Source: Pseudomonas sp. NBRC 111124 (GTDB lineage Bacteria > Pseudomonadota > Gammaproteobacteria > Pseudomonadales > Pseudomonadaceae). From it: a stretch of 64,000 bases of DNA. A program made the translations under genes and the position numbers. Below, one piece after another: positions 44,468 to 52,880 of this stretch. The stretch's first letter is position 1. The number at the start of each line of letters is the position of its first letter. Where the stretch lies: NCBI RefSeq assembly GCF_001320245.1, contig NZ_BCBA01000053.1, positions 122,857 through 186,856 on the forward strand, in the 5' to 3' direction. Below the pieces are notes generated by a model that worked only from the letters and a program-made list of their open reading frames with translations, made no database searches and was not told the DNA's origin.

Positions 44468-45604
44468 ATGTCTTCTGCTGCCGACGCTGCGCCCATCCAG
44501 CGCGCCGACCGAGATTCGCGCAACGCCGCCCAAGTGCTCGGCCTGTGCCTGCCCAGTGATGTACTGCTCTACCTGTTGTTGCCGATGTATGCCAGCGACT
44601 TTGGCGTGACCCTGGCCCAGGCCGGCGTGCTGCTGGCGGCCAATCGCCTGGTACGCATCATCGGCTACGGCTGGGTGGTGCGCTTCTATGCCCGGTACGG
44701 TGACCGCGCGGCCTGCAGCCTCGCCGCCGGTGCCGCCGCGCTCTGCGCACTGGGCAATGCCACGCTGTCCGGTTTTGCCGCGCTGCTGGTGTTGCGACTG
44801 GTTTGGGGCCTGTGCTTCGCCACCTTCAATCTCAGCACCCAGACCCTCGCCACCGCCGAGGCGCAGGGTGCGGCTAGGCGCGCCGGGCGTTCGCGGGCAA
44901 CCCTGGCCATCGGGCCGATGCTGGCGTTGCCGCTGGGCGCAGTGATGGCCCAAGCCTATGGCCCGCGCAGCGTGTTCTTCGTGCTCTGCATCAGCGCCTT
45001 GTGCGGCCTGTGGCGCGCCCGCGCGTTGCCCGCCGGCGGCCATGCGATTGCCAGCCCGAGTGGCCGGCGCCTGCGTCTGCCAGACAGCATCGCCACCTGG
45101 TCTTTCATCGAAGGTGTAGCGCTGGACGGGCTGTTCATCTTCGGCCTGTCGCTCTATGCGCACGTGCACATGGCCAGCTCGGGCGTGCTGGTAGCCGGTG
45201 TGCTGATGGCAGTGCGCTACCTGAGCGAAATGCTTTTCAGCCCCTTCGGCGGGCGCCTGGCCGACCGCTTCGGGTCCCTGCGCATGCTGGTGGTGCTGTC
45301 GCTGGCCACCTCGCTGGCACTGCTGGTGTTCGCCAGCCAATGGCTGTTCATCGGTGCCTTCTTCGTGCTTGTGCTGCGCGCCTTGCAGCTGCCGCTGGTG
45401 ATGACGCTGGTTGCACAGCGCAACCCGCAGGCGCGCATCCAGGCGCTGGCCGGCAACGCCGTATGGCGCGACATCGGCGCCGGGCTCGGGCCGATGCTGG
45501 CGGGCGTGCTGCTGCCGCAGGTGCCCGCCATCTGGGCCTATACCGGTGCGGCCTTGGTGCTCGCCCTGGCGGCGCTCAATTGCGCCTGGCAGCCGCACCG
45601 ATAA
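44468..45604 (+). CDS. MFS transporter
   Basis: 378 residues with about 12 hydrophobic segments. The typical loop between helices 8 and 9 region reads FGGRLADRFGSLRMLVVLSL. It starts MSSAADAAPIQRADRDSRN after the 105-base gap from the divergent AraC gene. Substrate unknown. It is followed after 90 bases by the light-operator region, so it is separate from the downstream operon. Confidence 0.85.
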   Translation: MSSAADAAPIQRADRDSRNAAQVLGLCLPSDVLLYLLLPMYASDFGVTLAQAGVLLAANRLVRIIGYGWVVRFYARYGDRAACSLAAGAAALCALGNATLSGFAALLVLRLVWGLCFATFNLSTQTLATAEAQGAARRAGRSRATLAIGPMLALPLGAVMAQAYGPRSVFFVLCISALCGLWRARALPAGGHAIASPSGRRLRLPDSIATWSFIEGVALDGLFIFGLSLYAHVHMASSGVLVAGVLMAVRYLSEMLFSPFGGRLADRFGSLRMLVVLSLATSLALLVFASQWLFIGAFFVLVLRALQLPLVMTLVAQRNPQARIQALAGNAVWRDIGAGLGPMLAGVLLPQVPAIWAYTGAALVLALAALNCAWQPHR

Positions 45605-45607
45605 AAT

Positions 45608-45631
45608 TGTACAGAAATTATTTTCTGTATA
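45608..45631 (+). promoter_or_regulatory. Light-response operator 1 (PplR/LitR-type direct repeat)
   Basis: TGTACA, exactly 12 bases, TGTATA. This is a perfect match to the published PplR1 consensus of Pseudomonas putida KT2440, T(G/A)TACA-N12-TGTA(C/T)A, which controls blue-light-induced genes including ufaM. It lies right after the MFS stop, 63-86 bases before the first gene of the operon. Confidence 0.8.
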
Positions 45632-45659
45632 GATTTATCCAGACACCTGCACTATACCT

Positions 45660-45683
45660 TGTACATCAACCAGTTTTTGTACA
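45660..45683 (+). promoter_or_regulatory. Light-response operator 2 (PplR/LitR-type direct repeat)
   Basis: TGTACA, exactly 12 bases, TGTACA; again a perfect match to the consensus. It ends only ten bases before the ATG of the first gene, so it is close to the ribosome site and would lie in the transcript start region. Confidence 0.78.
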
Positions 45684-45693
45684 GGTATTGTGC

Positions 45694-46116
45694 ATGTCCA
45701 CCTACCTGCAACACTTCATCGAACGCTTTGCCACGCTGGGTCCAGACAATCTCGACCTGCTCGGCGACTTGTACAGCGACGATGTCAGCTTTCGCGACCC
45801 TCTCCATCACGTCAGCGGGCTCGCGGCCCTGCACGCCTATTTCGCACAGCTGTACGCCAACGTTTCCGAGGTCCGCTACAGCTTCGAGGGCCTCGATGAG
45901 ACAGAGCCGGGCCATGGCTACATCCGCTGGGTCTTGCACTACCGCCATCCGCGGCTGGCCGGCGGCCACCCGATCAGCCTGCAAGGCTGCAGCCATCTGC
46001 GCTGGCGTGGCCGGGTCTACTTTCATCAGGACTACTTCGACGCTGGCGCCTTGCTCTATGAACACGTTCCGGTCCTGGGCGGCGCAGTTCGCTGGCTCAA
46101 GGGGAGGCTGACATGA
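45694..46116 (+). CDS. NTF2/SnoaL-like protein
   Basis: 140 residues of the nuclear-transport-factor-2-like fold: an N-terminal helix, then YSDDVSFRDPLHHVSGLAAL and HYFAQLY-like ARLFRT pattern (YFAQLYANVSEVRYSFEGLD). Such proteins are small cone-shaped binding or enzyme scaffolds. In pseudomonads it accompanies the SDR, FAD oxidase, DUF1365 and UfaM-like genes. The start lies directly after the second light operator. Confidence 0.82.
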   Translation: MSTYLQHFIERFATLGPDNLDLLGDLYSDDVSFRDPLHHVSGLAALHAYFAQLYANVSEVRYSFEGLDETEPGHGYIRWVLHYRHPRLAGGHPISLQGCSHLRWRGRVYFHQDYFDAGALLYEHVPVLGGAVRWLKGRLT

Positions 46117-46865
46117 GCCGTTGCTGGCTGACCGGTGCCAGCAGCGGCATCGGCGCGGTACTGGCGCTGCGCTTGCTCGAGCAAGGCCACCAGGTAGCGC
46201 TGGGGGCACGTCGGGCAGAAAGCCTGGCTAACCTCGCCGCACGCTTTCCGGGCCAGGTCCTGTTGGCCATCGGCGATGTCGACCAGCCTGAGCAGGTCGC
46301 CCTGATCGCCTCACAGATCGAACAGGCCTGGGGCTCGCTGGACCTGGTCATTCTGAATGCCGGCACCTGCGAATACCTGGAGCCCGGGCAGTTCGACCCC
46401 GCCCTGATCGAACGGGTGATCCGCACCAACCTGATCGGCACCAGCCATTGCCTGGCCGCCGCCCTGCCCTTGCTGCGCCGCGGCCAGCGCCCGCACCTGG
46501 TGGTGATGGGCAGCTCGGTCAGCTGGTTTGCACTGCCACGCGCCGGTGCCTATGGCGCGTCCAAGGCGGCGCTGCGATACCTGGTCGAATCCCTGCGCCT
46601 GGACCTGGCCCGCGAAAACATTGATGTCACTCTGGTCAACCCCGGCTTTGTCGATACCCCGCTGACCCGCCGCAACGACTTCCCCATGCCACAGCTGTGG
46701 AGCGCCGAGCGCGCCGCCGGATATATTGCCGCACGGCTGCCACGCCGCCCGCTGGAGATCACCTTCCCCGCCGCCTTCACCCTGTTGCTGCGCCTGCTCG
46801 GCGCACTGCCGGCACGGTGGCGCCTGAAGCTGGGCCTGCGCCTGGCTCGCCAACCTCAGGGCTGA
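46113..46865 (+). CDS. Short-chain dehydrogenase/reductase
   Basis: 250 residues. Nucleotide motif WLTGASSGIGAVLALRLLEQ at the N-terminus, NAG in VILNAGTCEY, catalytic Ser in VMGSSVSWFAL and Tyr/Lys in YGASKAAL. It overlaps the NTF2-like gene by four bases. In the light-induced operon it may act on modified fatty acids; its substrate is not known. Confidence 0.9.
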   Translation: MSRCWLTGASSGIGAVLALRLLEQGHQVALGARRAESLANLAARFPGQVLLAIGDVDQPEQVALIASQIEQAWGSLDLVILNAGTCEYLEPGQFDPALIERVIRTNLIGTSHCLAAALPLLRRGQRPHLVVMGSSVSWFALPRAGAYGASKAALRYLVESLRLDLARENIDVTLVNPGFVDTPLTRRNDFPMPQLWSAERAAGYIAARLPRRPLEITFPAAFTLLLRLLGALPARWRLKLGLRLARQPQG

Positions 46866-46868
46866 CCC

Positions 46869-48116
46869 ATGCGTATCGCCATCATCGGCAGCGGCATCGC
46901 CGGCCTCACCTGTGCCCACCTGCTGTCACGCCGGCATGCCGTCACGCTGTTTGAAGCGGCGGACCGGGTCGGCGGCCACACCCATACCGTCGATGTGAAC
47001 TGGCGCGGCCGGCAGTACGCGGTGGACACCGGTTTCATCGTCTTCAACGACTGGACCTATCCGCACTTCATTCGCCTGCTGGAACACCTGGGCGTGGCCT
47101 CGCGGATCACCGAGATGAGCTTTTCGGTGCACGACCCGCGTACGGGTTTCGAGTACAACGGGCACGACCTGAGCAGCCTGTTTGCCCAGCGCCGCAATCT
47201 GCTGTCGCCAGGCTTCTGGGGCATGCTGCGCGATGTGCTGCGGTTCAACCGCCAGGCGCTGGATGACCTGGACCAGCAGCGCATCGATGGCACGACCACC
47301 CTGGGCGACTACTTGCGCGACAAGCGCTACGGGCAACGCTTCATCGACCATTACATCGTGCCCATGGGTTCGGCCATCTGGTCGATGTCACGGGCCGACA
47401 TGCTGCATTTTCCGCTGCAGTTCTTCGTGCGTTTCTGCCGCAACCACGGCCTGCTGTCGGTCAACCATCGCCCGCAATGGCGGGTGATCGAGGGCGGTTC
47501 ACGCAGCTACCTGGCGCCGCTGTGCCGGCCCTTTGCCGAACACATCCGGCTGAACTGCCCGGTGCAACGGGTGAGCCGCGACAACCAAGGCGTGACGGTG
47601 GCCTGGGCAGGTGGCAGCGAACGGTTCGACAAAGTGGTCTTCGCCTGCCACAGCGACCAGGCCCTGGCACTGCTGGTCAACCCCAGCGAGCAGGAGCAGG
47701 CGATCCTCGGCGCCATCCGCTACGCCAGCAACGACGTGGTGCTGCACACCGACACCCGCCTGCTGCCCCGCCGGCGCAGGGCCTGGGCCAGCTGGAACTA
47801 CCGCCTGGGTGGCAGCGAGCAGGCCCCCGCCGCACTCACCTACGCCATGAACATCCTGCAGGGCATCGAGGCGCCGGTCACCTTCTGCGTCAGCCTCAAC
47901 CAGACCGCGATGGTGGACCCGGCGCAGATCATTGCCCGCTTCGAGTACGCGCATCCGCAGTACAGCCTCGCCGCGCTGGCAGCCCAGGCCCGTCAGGGCG
48001 AACTGCAGGGCCCGCTGCACAGTTACTACTGTGGCGCCTACTGGGCCAACGGTTTTCACGAAGACGGCGTGCTCAGTGCGCTGACCGTCGCCAGGCGCTT
48101 TGGAGAAACCCTGTGA
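46869..48116 (+). CDS. FAD-dependent amine-oxidase-like oxidoreductase
   Basis: 415 residues. The motif RIAIIGSGIAGLTCAHLLSR begins at residue 2, followed by EAADRVGGHTHTV, which binds FAD. The family is that of the flavoproteins adjacent to cyclopropane-fatty-acid-synthase-like genes in proteobacteria, thought to desaturate or oxidise the methylated acyl chain. It lies three bases after the SDR stop. Confidence 0.88.
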   Translation: MRIAIIGSGIAGLTCAHLLSRRHAVTLFEAADRVGGHTHTVDVNWRGRQYAVDTGFIVFNDWTYPHFIRLLEHLGVASRITEMSFSVHDPRTGFEYNGHDLSSLFAQRRNLLSPGFWGMLRDVLRFNRQALDDLDQQRIDGTTTLGDYLRDKRYGQRFIDHYIVPMGSAIWSMSRADMLHFPLQFFVRFCRNHGLLSVNHRPQWRVIEGGSRSYLAPLCRPFAEHIRLNCPVQRVSRDNQGVTVAWAGGSERFDKVVFACHSDQALALLVNPSEQEQAILGAIRYASNDVVLHTDTRLLPRRRRAWASWNYRLGGSEQAPAALTYAMNILQGIEAPVTFCVSLNQTAMVDPAQIIARFEYAHPQYSLAALAAQARQGELQGPLHSYYCGAYWANGFHEDGVLSALTVARRFGETL

Positions 48117-48925
48117 ACAGCAGCCTGTGCCACGGCTGGCTCAGCCACCGGCGCCTGACGCCCAGGCCCCACGCGTTCCGCTACCGCATCGGCATGTTCT
48201 ACCTGGACCTCGACGAACTGCCCCGCCTGCTCGGCCTGTCGCGCTGGCTAGGGCGCTGGCGCCTGGCGCCGTTGTGCTGGCGCGAAAACGATTACCTGCC
48301 GGCGTTGACTCGCCAGGGCATGCCCTTGGTCGAGGCCGCGCGCCTGCTGGTTGGCCAGGCCACCGGGCAAGTGCCCGAAGGCGCCGTGCACCTGCTGACG
48401 CAACCACGCTGCTGGGGCCTGTCGTTCAACCCGGTGAGCCTCTACTTCTGTCACGACCGCCAGGGCCAGGTCGCAGCCGTGCTGCTGGAGGTGCGCAATA
48501 CCCCTTGGCGCGAGCGCTTTCACTACGTGCTGCCGGTGCAAGGCGACCTGACCCGGCCATTTACCGTGGCCAAGGCCTTTCATGTCTCGCCGTTCATGCC
48601 CATGGACATGGACTACCGGCTGCATTTCGCCGTCGATGGGCAACGCGTGCGCGTGCACATGGAAAACTGGCGCGCCGGGCAGCAAGTGTTCGCCGCAGAC
48701 CTTGCCCTGCTCCGCCAGCCGCTCGACCGCACCCACCTGCATCGCCACCTGCTGGCCTTCCCGTGGATGAGCCTGCGCACCGTGGCTGGCATTTACTGGC
48801 AAGCCCTGCGCCTGCTGCTCAAACGCACCCCCGTGCACGACCACATCGCCAGCCAGCGCGACTTGGCGCTTGGCCACCCCCTTTTCGAGGAACCCGACCA
48901 TGCCCGAACCGACCTTGAGCGTTAG
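48113..48925 (+). CDS. DUF1365 family protein
   Basis: 270 residues, GTG start overlapping the previous stop (GTGA). Conserved features of DUF1365: HGWLSHRRLTPRPHAFRYRI at the start, LLTQPRCWGLSFNPVSLYFC near residue 95 and HVSPFMPMDMDYRLHF near 155. No biochemical function is established; it nearly always neighbours the FAD oxidase and the methylase. Confidence 0.9.
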   Translation: MNSSLCHGWLSHRRLTPRPHAFRYRIGMFYLDLDELPRLLGLSRWLGRWRLAPLCWRENDYLPALTRQGMPLVEAARLLVGQATGQVPEGAVHLLTQPRCWGLSFNPVSLYFCHDRQGQVAAVLLEVRNTPWRERFHYVLPVQGDLTRPFTVAKAFHVSPFMPMDMDYRLHFAVDGQRVRVHMENWRAGQQVFAADLALLRQPLDRTHLHRHLLAFPWMSLRTVAGIYWQALRLLLKRTPVHDHIASQRDLALGHPLFEEPDHARTDLER

Positions 48926-50159
48926 CAAATCGGCCAGCCTCGCTCCGCTGCTCGGCGGCCTGGCCAGGCGTGCGGTGCTGACGCAGCTGCGCCAGCTGAG
49001 GCACGGTCATCTGCGCCTGATCAGCCGTGACCAGCAATGGACCTTCGGCGACGTCGCCAGCACGCTGTATGCAGAAGTGGAGATCGTTGACGAAGCCGCC
49101 TGGGGCCTGGTGGCCGGCAACGGCTCGATCGGCGCCGGCGAGGGCTATATTCACGGTTACTGGCGCAGCCCGGACCTGGCCGCAGTGACGCGGCTGTTCG
49201 TCGCCAACCTCGATGTGCTGGACGCCATGGAAGGCGGCCTGGCCCGCCTGGCACGTCCGGCCCTGCGCCTGCTGCACCACTTCAACCGCAACAGCCGGCG
49301 CGGTGCGCGGCGCAACATCCTGGCCCACTACGACCTGGGCAATGCCCTGTTCGAGCGGCTGCTCGACCCGACCATGATGTATTCCGCCGCACAGTTCGAC
49401 AGTGCCGAGCAGAGCCTGGAACAGGCCCAGTCGAACAAGCTTCGGCAGATCTGCCAGAAGCTGGAACTCAAGCCCGGCGAACACCTGCTGGAAATCGGCA
49501 GCGGCTGGGGCAGCCTGGCCATCCATGCGGCCGTGCAGCATGGCTGCCGGGTTACCACCACTACCCTCTCCGCCGCACAGCATGCGCACACCTTGCAACG
49601 GGTCAAGGCGCTGGGCCTGGAACGGCATGTCACCGTGCTGCACGAGGACTACCGCGACCTGCGCGGGCGCTTCGACAAGCTGGTGTCCATCGAGATGATC
49701 GAGGCCGTCGGCCACCGCTACCTGCCCACCTACTTCCGCCAGTGCGCCGCGCTGCTCAAGGACGACGGCCTGATGCTGCTGCAGGCCATCACCATCCGCG
49801 ACCAGCGCTACGCCCAGGCCCGGCGCTCGGTGGACTTCATCCAGCGTTACATCTTCCCCGGCGGCGCCCTGCCCTCGCTGAGCGTGCTGCTCGACACCGC
49901 CAGCCGCCAGACCGCGCTGAACCTGGTGCACCTGGAGGACTTCGGCCAGGACTATGCGCGCACGCTGCGCCATTGGCGCGACAACCTGCGCCATTCGCGC
50001 ACCGAGCTGGCCAGGCTCGGTTACGACGACACCTTCCAGCGCCTGTGGGAGTTCTACCTGTGCTACTGCCAGGGCGGCTTCGAGGAACGGACCATCGGCG
50101 TGGCCCAAATGCTCTGGGCGGGGCCCCAGGCGCGGCGGGCGCCGCTACCGGGTGCCTGA
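48900..50159 (+). CDS. ufaM: Cyclopropane-fatty-acid-synthase-like methyltransferase, UfaM type
   Basis: 419 residues. S-adenosylmethionine motif LLEIGSGWGSLAIHA near residue 195, preceded by RRNILAHYDLGNALFERLLD and MYSAAQF, all characteristic of CfaS enzymes. The position in a SDR/FAD oxidase/DUF1365 operon marks it as UfaM, which methylates unsaturated acyl chains on the way to furan fatty acids; KT2440 ufaM is light-induced. It overlaps the DUF1365 gene by 26 bases. The symbol is given on context and not on a search. Confidence 0.82.
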   Translation: MPEPTLSVSKSASLAPLLGGLARRAVLTQLRQLRHGHLRLISRDQQWTFGDVASTLYAEVEIVDEAAWGLVAGNGSIGAGEGYIHGYWRSPDLAAVTRLFVANLDVLDAMEGGLARLARPALRLLHHFNRNSRRGARRNILAHYDLGNALFERLLDPTMMYSAAQFDSAEQSLEQAQSNKLRQICQKLELKPGEHLLEIGSGWGSLAIHAAVQHGCRVTTTTLSAAQHAHTLQRVKALGLERHVTVLHEDYRDLRGRFDKLVSIEMIEAVGHRYLPTYFRQCAALLKDDGLMLLQAITIRDQRYAQARRSVDFIQRYIFPGGALPSLSVLLDTASRQTALNLVHLEDFGQDYARTLRHWRDNLRHSRTELARLGYDDTFQRLWEFYLCYCQGGFEERTIGVAQMLWAGPQARRAPLPGA

Positions 50160-50161
50160 AC

Positions 50162-50647
50162 ATGGGCCGGCGTGGCTGGCTGCTGGGCAATGCGCTTTGG
50201 CTGCAGGCCGGCTGGTGGCTTTGTGTGCTGGGGGCACACCGGCCCTGGCTGTTGCTGATGGTGGTGATCGGCCTGCTGCTGCACCTCTGGCTGAGCCCAC
50301 GCGGTGAGCTGCGTGTGCTGCTGAGGGTCGCAGCAGCCGGCTGGCTGCTGGACAGCACCCTGGGCGTGCTTGGCGTATTCAGCTTCAGACAGTGGCCACT
50401 GCCGCTTTGGCTGGCACTGCTGTGGCTGGTGTTGGCCAGTGGCATGCGCCACAGCCTGGCAGGGCTCGGCCAGCCCGCATGGCTCGCAGCGCTGCTGGGT
50501 TTGATGGGTGGCCCATTGGCCTATCTGGCGGGCGCCCGACTGGCTGGTGTCGAGCTGCCACTGGGGGGCCTGGAGACCGCGCTGATCCTGGCACCGGTCT
50601 GGGCGTTGACCCTGCCGCTGGCCTTGCGCTTGGCAGCCAGGGCCTGA
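50162..50647 (+). CDS. DUF2878 membrane protein
   Basis: 161 residues with four to five hydrophobic segments (WLLLMVVIGLLLHLWL, WLLDSTLGVLGVF, LWLALLWLVLASG). It matches the DUF2878 family that closes this operon in many proteobacteria. It starts two bases after the methylase stop. Function unknown. Confidence 0.8.
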   Translation: MGRRGWLLGNALWLQAGWWLCVLGAHRPWLLLMVVIGLLLHLWLSPRGELRVLLRVAAAGWLLDSTLGVLGVFSFRQWPLPLWLALLWLVLASGMRHSLAGLGQPAWLAALLGLMGGPLAYLAGARLAGVELPLGGLETALILAPVWALTLPLALRLAARA

Positions 50648-50656
50648 TCAAACCTT

Positions 50657-51544
50657 TCACCTTTCCAGCCTCGCCGCCACTGCCATCGCCATCTCGACGA
50701 ACACCCGCGCCGCCGCACTCTGATAGGCGCCCTTGCGCTGCAGCAGTACGGCCGTGCGCTGCAGCCGGATCGGGTCGAGCGCAATGGCAACCAGGTCGTC
50801 ATGGGCCAGCGCGATGGTCGCCGGCAACAGCGTCGACAGCCTCGTGCGGCGCACGATCTCGGTCACCGCACTGATGGTGTTGGCTTGCATCCGCACCTGC
50901 GGCTGAATGCCATGGTGCTGGCAGAAGCGGTCGATCTGTTCGCGGGTGGCAAACTCGCCGCTGAGCAGCACCAGCGACTCTGCGCTCAAGGCCTCCAGCC
51001 CGATGGATGCAGCCTTGGCCAAGGGGTGCCGGCGGTTGACCACCAACGCCAACGTCTCGACCAGCAACGGGCTGGCCTCGATGTCCTGGGCCTGAACGTC
51101 CTCGAAGGCGATACCCACGTCCAGCTCATCCGCCAGCAGCAGCGCTTCCATGCGCTCCTGGGACATTTCCCGCACGTTCAGGGTGATGTTCCCATAGCGA
51201 TTGTGGAATGCCTCGACCAAGGGGCCGACCAGGTAGCTAGTGAACGTCGGCGTTACGGCCACCCGCAGGGAACCGCGGCTGAGGTCGCTCACGTCATGAA
51301 TCGCACGCTTGGCTTCCTCCAGTTGCTGCGCAGCCCGCCGTGCATAACCCAGGTAGACCTCCCCGGCATCGGTCAGCCGCGTGGTGCGCCCCGAGCGATC
51401 GAACAGCTGCGCGCCAAGGCTTTCCTCCAGCTGGCGGACCTGCTGCGACAGCGCTGGCTGCGACACATGCAGGGCCGTTGCGGCCTTGGTGAAGCTGTGA
51501 TGCTGCGCCACGGCGAGGAAGTACTGGATGTGTCGGGCAAGCAT
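50657..51544 (-). CDS. cynR: LysR-type regulator CynR
   Basis: 295 residues. Helix-turn-helix (SFTKAATALHVSQPALSQQV) and effector domain (GSLRVAVTPTFTSYLVGPL) of the LysR family. It is divergent from cynT-cynS with 111 bases between, as in the E. coli cyanate operon, where CynR activates with cyanate. I place the start at the ATG; a GTG two codons upstream is also possible. Confidence 0.87.
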   Translation of the reverse strand: MLARHIQYFLAVAQHHSFTKAATALHVSQPALSQQVRQLEESLGAQLFDRSGRTTRLTDAGEVYLGYARRAAQQLEEAKRAIHDVSDLSRGSLRVAVTPTFTSYLVGPLVEAFHNRYGNITLNVREMSQERMEALLLADELDVGIAFEDVQAQDIEASPLLVETLALVVNRRHPLAKAASIGLEALSAESLVLLSGEFATREQIDRFCQHHGIQPQVRMQANTISAVTEIVRRTRLSTLLPATIALAHDDLVAIALDPIRLQRTAVLLQRKGAYQSAAARVFVEMAMAVAARLER

Positions 51545-51655
51545 GGGCACTCACATAAGATAATCTGATCGGCCTAATCATAAATTAGACTTTTACCTTA
51601 TGCCACGCCCTCCGTAATCTCTGCTCCAACGCACCGCGACACAGAGGCAGCAGCC

Positions 51656-52315
51656 ATGAAAGACATCATCGACGGTTTCCTGAAGTTCCAGCGCAACGCC
51701 TTCCCCGAGCGGGTCGAACTGTTCAAGGGCCTGGCCACCCAGCAAAGCCCGAGGGCGCTGTTCATCTCCTGCTCCGACAGCCGCCTGGTACCGGAACTCG
51801 TCACCCAGCGCGAACCCGGCGACCTGTTCGTCATCCGCAACGCCGGCAACATCGTACCCTCCTACGGCCCTGAGCCCGGTGGCGTCTCCGCCTCGGTCGA
51901 ATACGCCGTCGCCGCGCTGCAGGTGGCCGACATCGTCATCTGCGGCCACTCGGACTGCGGCGCGATGACCGCCATCGCCACCTGCAAGTGCCTGGACCAC
52001 ATGCCCGCCGTGGCCGGCTGGTTGCGTTACGCCGACTCTGCCAGGGTGGTCAACGAAGCCCGCCAGCACCCGGATCAGCCGACCAAGGTCGCGGCCATGG
52101 TGCGCGAGAACGTCATCGCCCAGCTGGCCAACATCCAGACCCACCCCTCGGTACGCCTGGCCCTCGAAGAAGGCCGCGTGACCCTGCACGGCTGGATCTA
52201 CGACATCGAGAGCGGCCGCATCGACGCCTTCGATGGCCACACCGGCAGCTTCGTTTCCCTTGCCGACAACCCCCAAGTACACGCGGTTTCCCATCAAGCC
52301 AGGCACGTTGCCTGA
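51656..52315 (+). CDS. cynT: Beta-class carbonic anhydrase CynT
   Basis: 219 residues. Zinc ligands Cys39 (SCSDSR), His98 and Cys101 (GHSDCGAM) and the Asp41/Arg43 pair are present. In the cyanate pathway the enzyme keeps up the bicarbonate that cyanase consumes, by hydrating the CO2 produced. First gene of the cyn unit, 30 bases before cynS. Confidence 0.94.
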   Translation: MKDIIDGFLKFQRNAFPERVELFKGLATQQSPRALFISCSDSRLVPELVTQREPGDLFVIRNAGNIVPSYGPEPGGVSASVEYAVAALQVADIVICGHSDCGAMTAIATCKCLDHMPAVAGWLRYADSARVVNEARQHPDQPTKVAAMVRENVIAQLANIQTHPSVRLALEEGRVTLHGWIYDIESGRIDAFDGHTGSFVSLADNPQVHAVSHQARHVA

Positions 52316-52345
52316 ACCCTGCATTCCACCCACGGAGATAACCCC

Positions 52346-52816
52346 ATGATCCAGTCGCAAGCTACCCAGAGCGTCCGCCAGGCGCTGACCGAAGTCATCC
52401 TCATGGCCAAGGCCCGCAAGGACCTGTCCTACGCCCAGATCACCGAAGGTACCGGCCTGTCCGAAGCCTTCGTCACCGCCGCCCTGCTCGGCCAGCACCC
52501 GCTGCCCGCCGACGCCGCCAAGGTGGTGGGCGAAAAGCTCGGCCTCGACGTTGACGGCATCGCCCTGCTGCAGACCATCCCGATCCGCGGCAGCATCGGC
52601 AACGGCATCCCCACCGACCCGACCATCTACCGCTTCTACGAGATGCTGCAGGTCTACGGCACCACGCTGAAGGCGCTGGTCCACGAGAAGTTCGGCGACG
52701 GCATCATCAGCGCCATCAACTTCAAGCTGGACGTGAAGAAGGTCGACGATCCGGAAGGCGGCTCCCGCGCGGTGATCACCCTGGATGGCAAGTACCTGCC
52801 GACCAAGCCGTTCTGA
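52346..52816 (+). CDS. cynS: Cyanase (cyanate hydratase) CynS
   Basis: 156 residues, the same length as the E. coli enzyme. Catalytic Arg96, Glu99 and Ser122 are all at the expected numbers (TIYRFYEM, GIISAINFK). Converts cyanate and bicarbonate to ammonia and CO2. CGGAGATAA precedes the ATG. A GC-rich hairpin (52831-52854) separates it from the next gene. Confidence 0.96.
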   Translation: MIQSQATQSVRQALTEVILMAKARKDLSYAQITEGTGLSEAFVTAALLGQHPLPADAAKVVGEKLGLDVDGIALLQTIPIRGSIGNGIPTDPTIYRFYEMLQVYGTTLKALVHEKFGDGIISAINFKLDVKKVDDPEGGSRAVITLDGKYLPTKPF

Positions 52817-52880
52817 TCCTGCTGTAACCGGCTCGCCGCCTGCGGGCGGCGGGCCCGATCCGACGTGAGGAGCAACGCCC

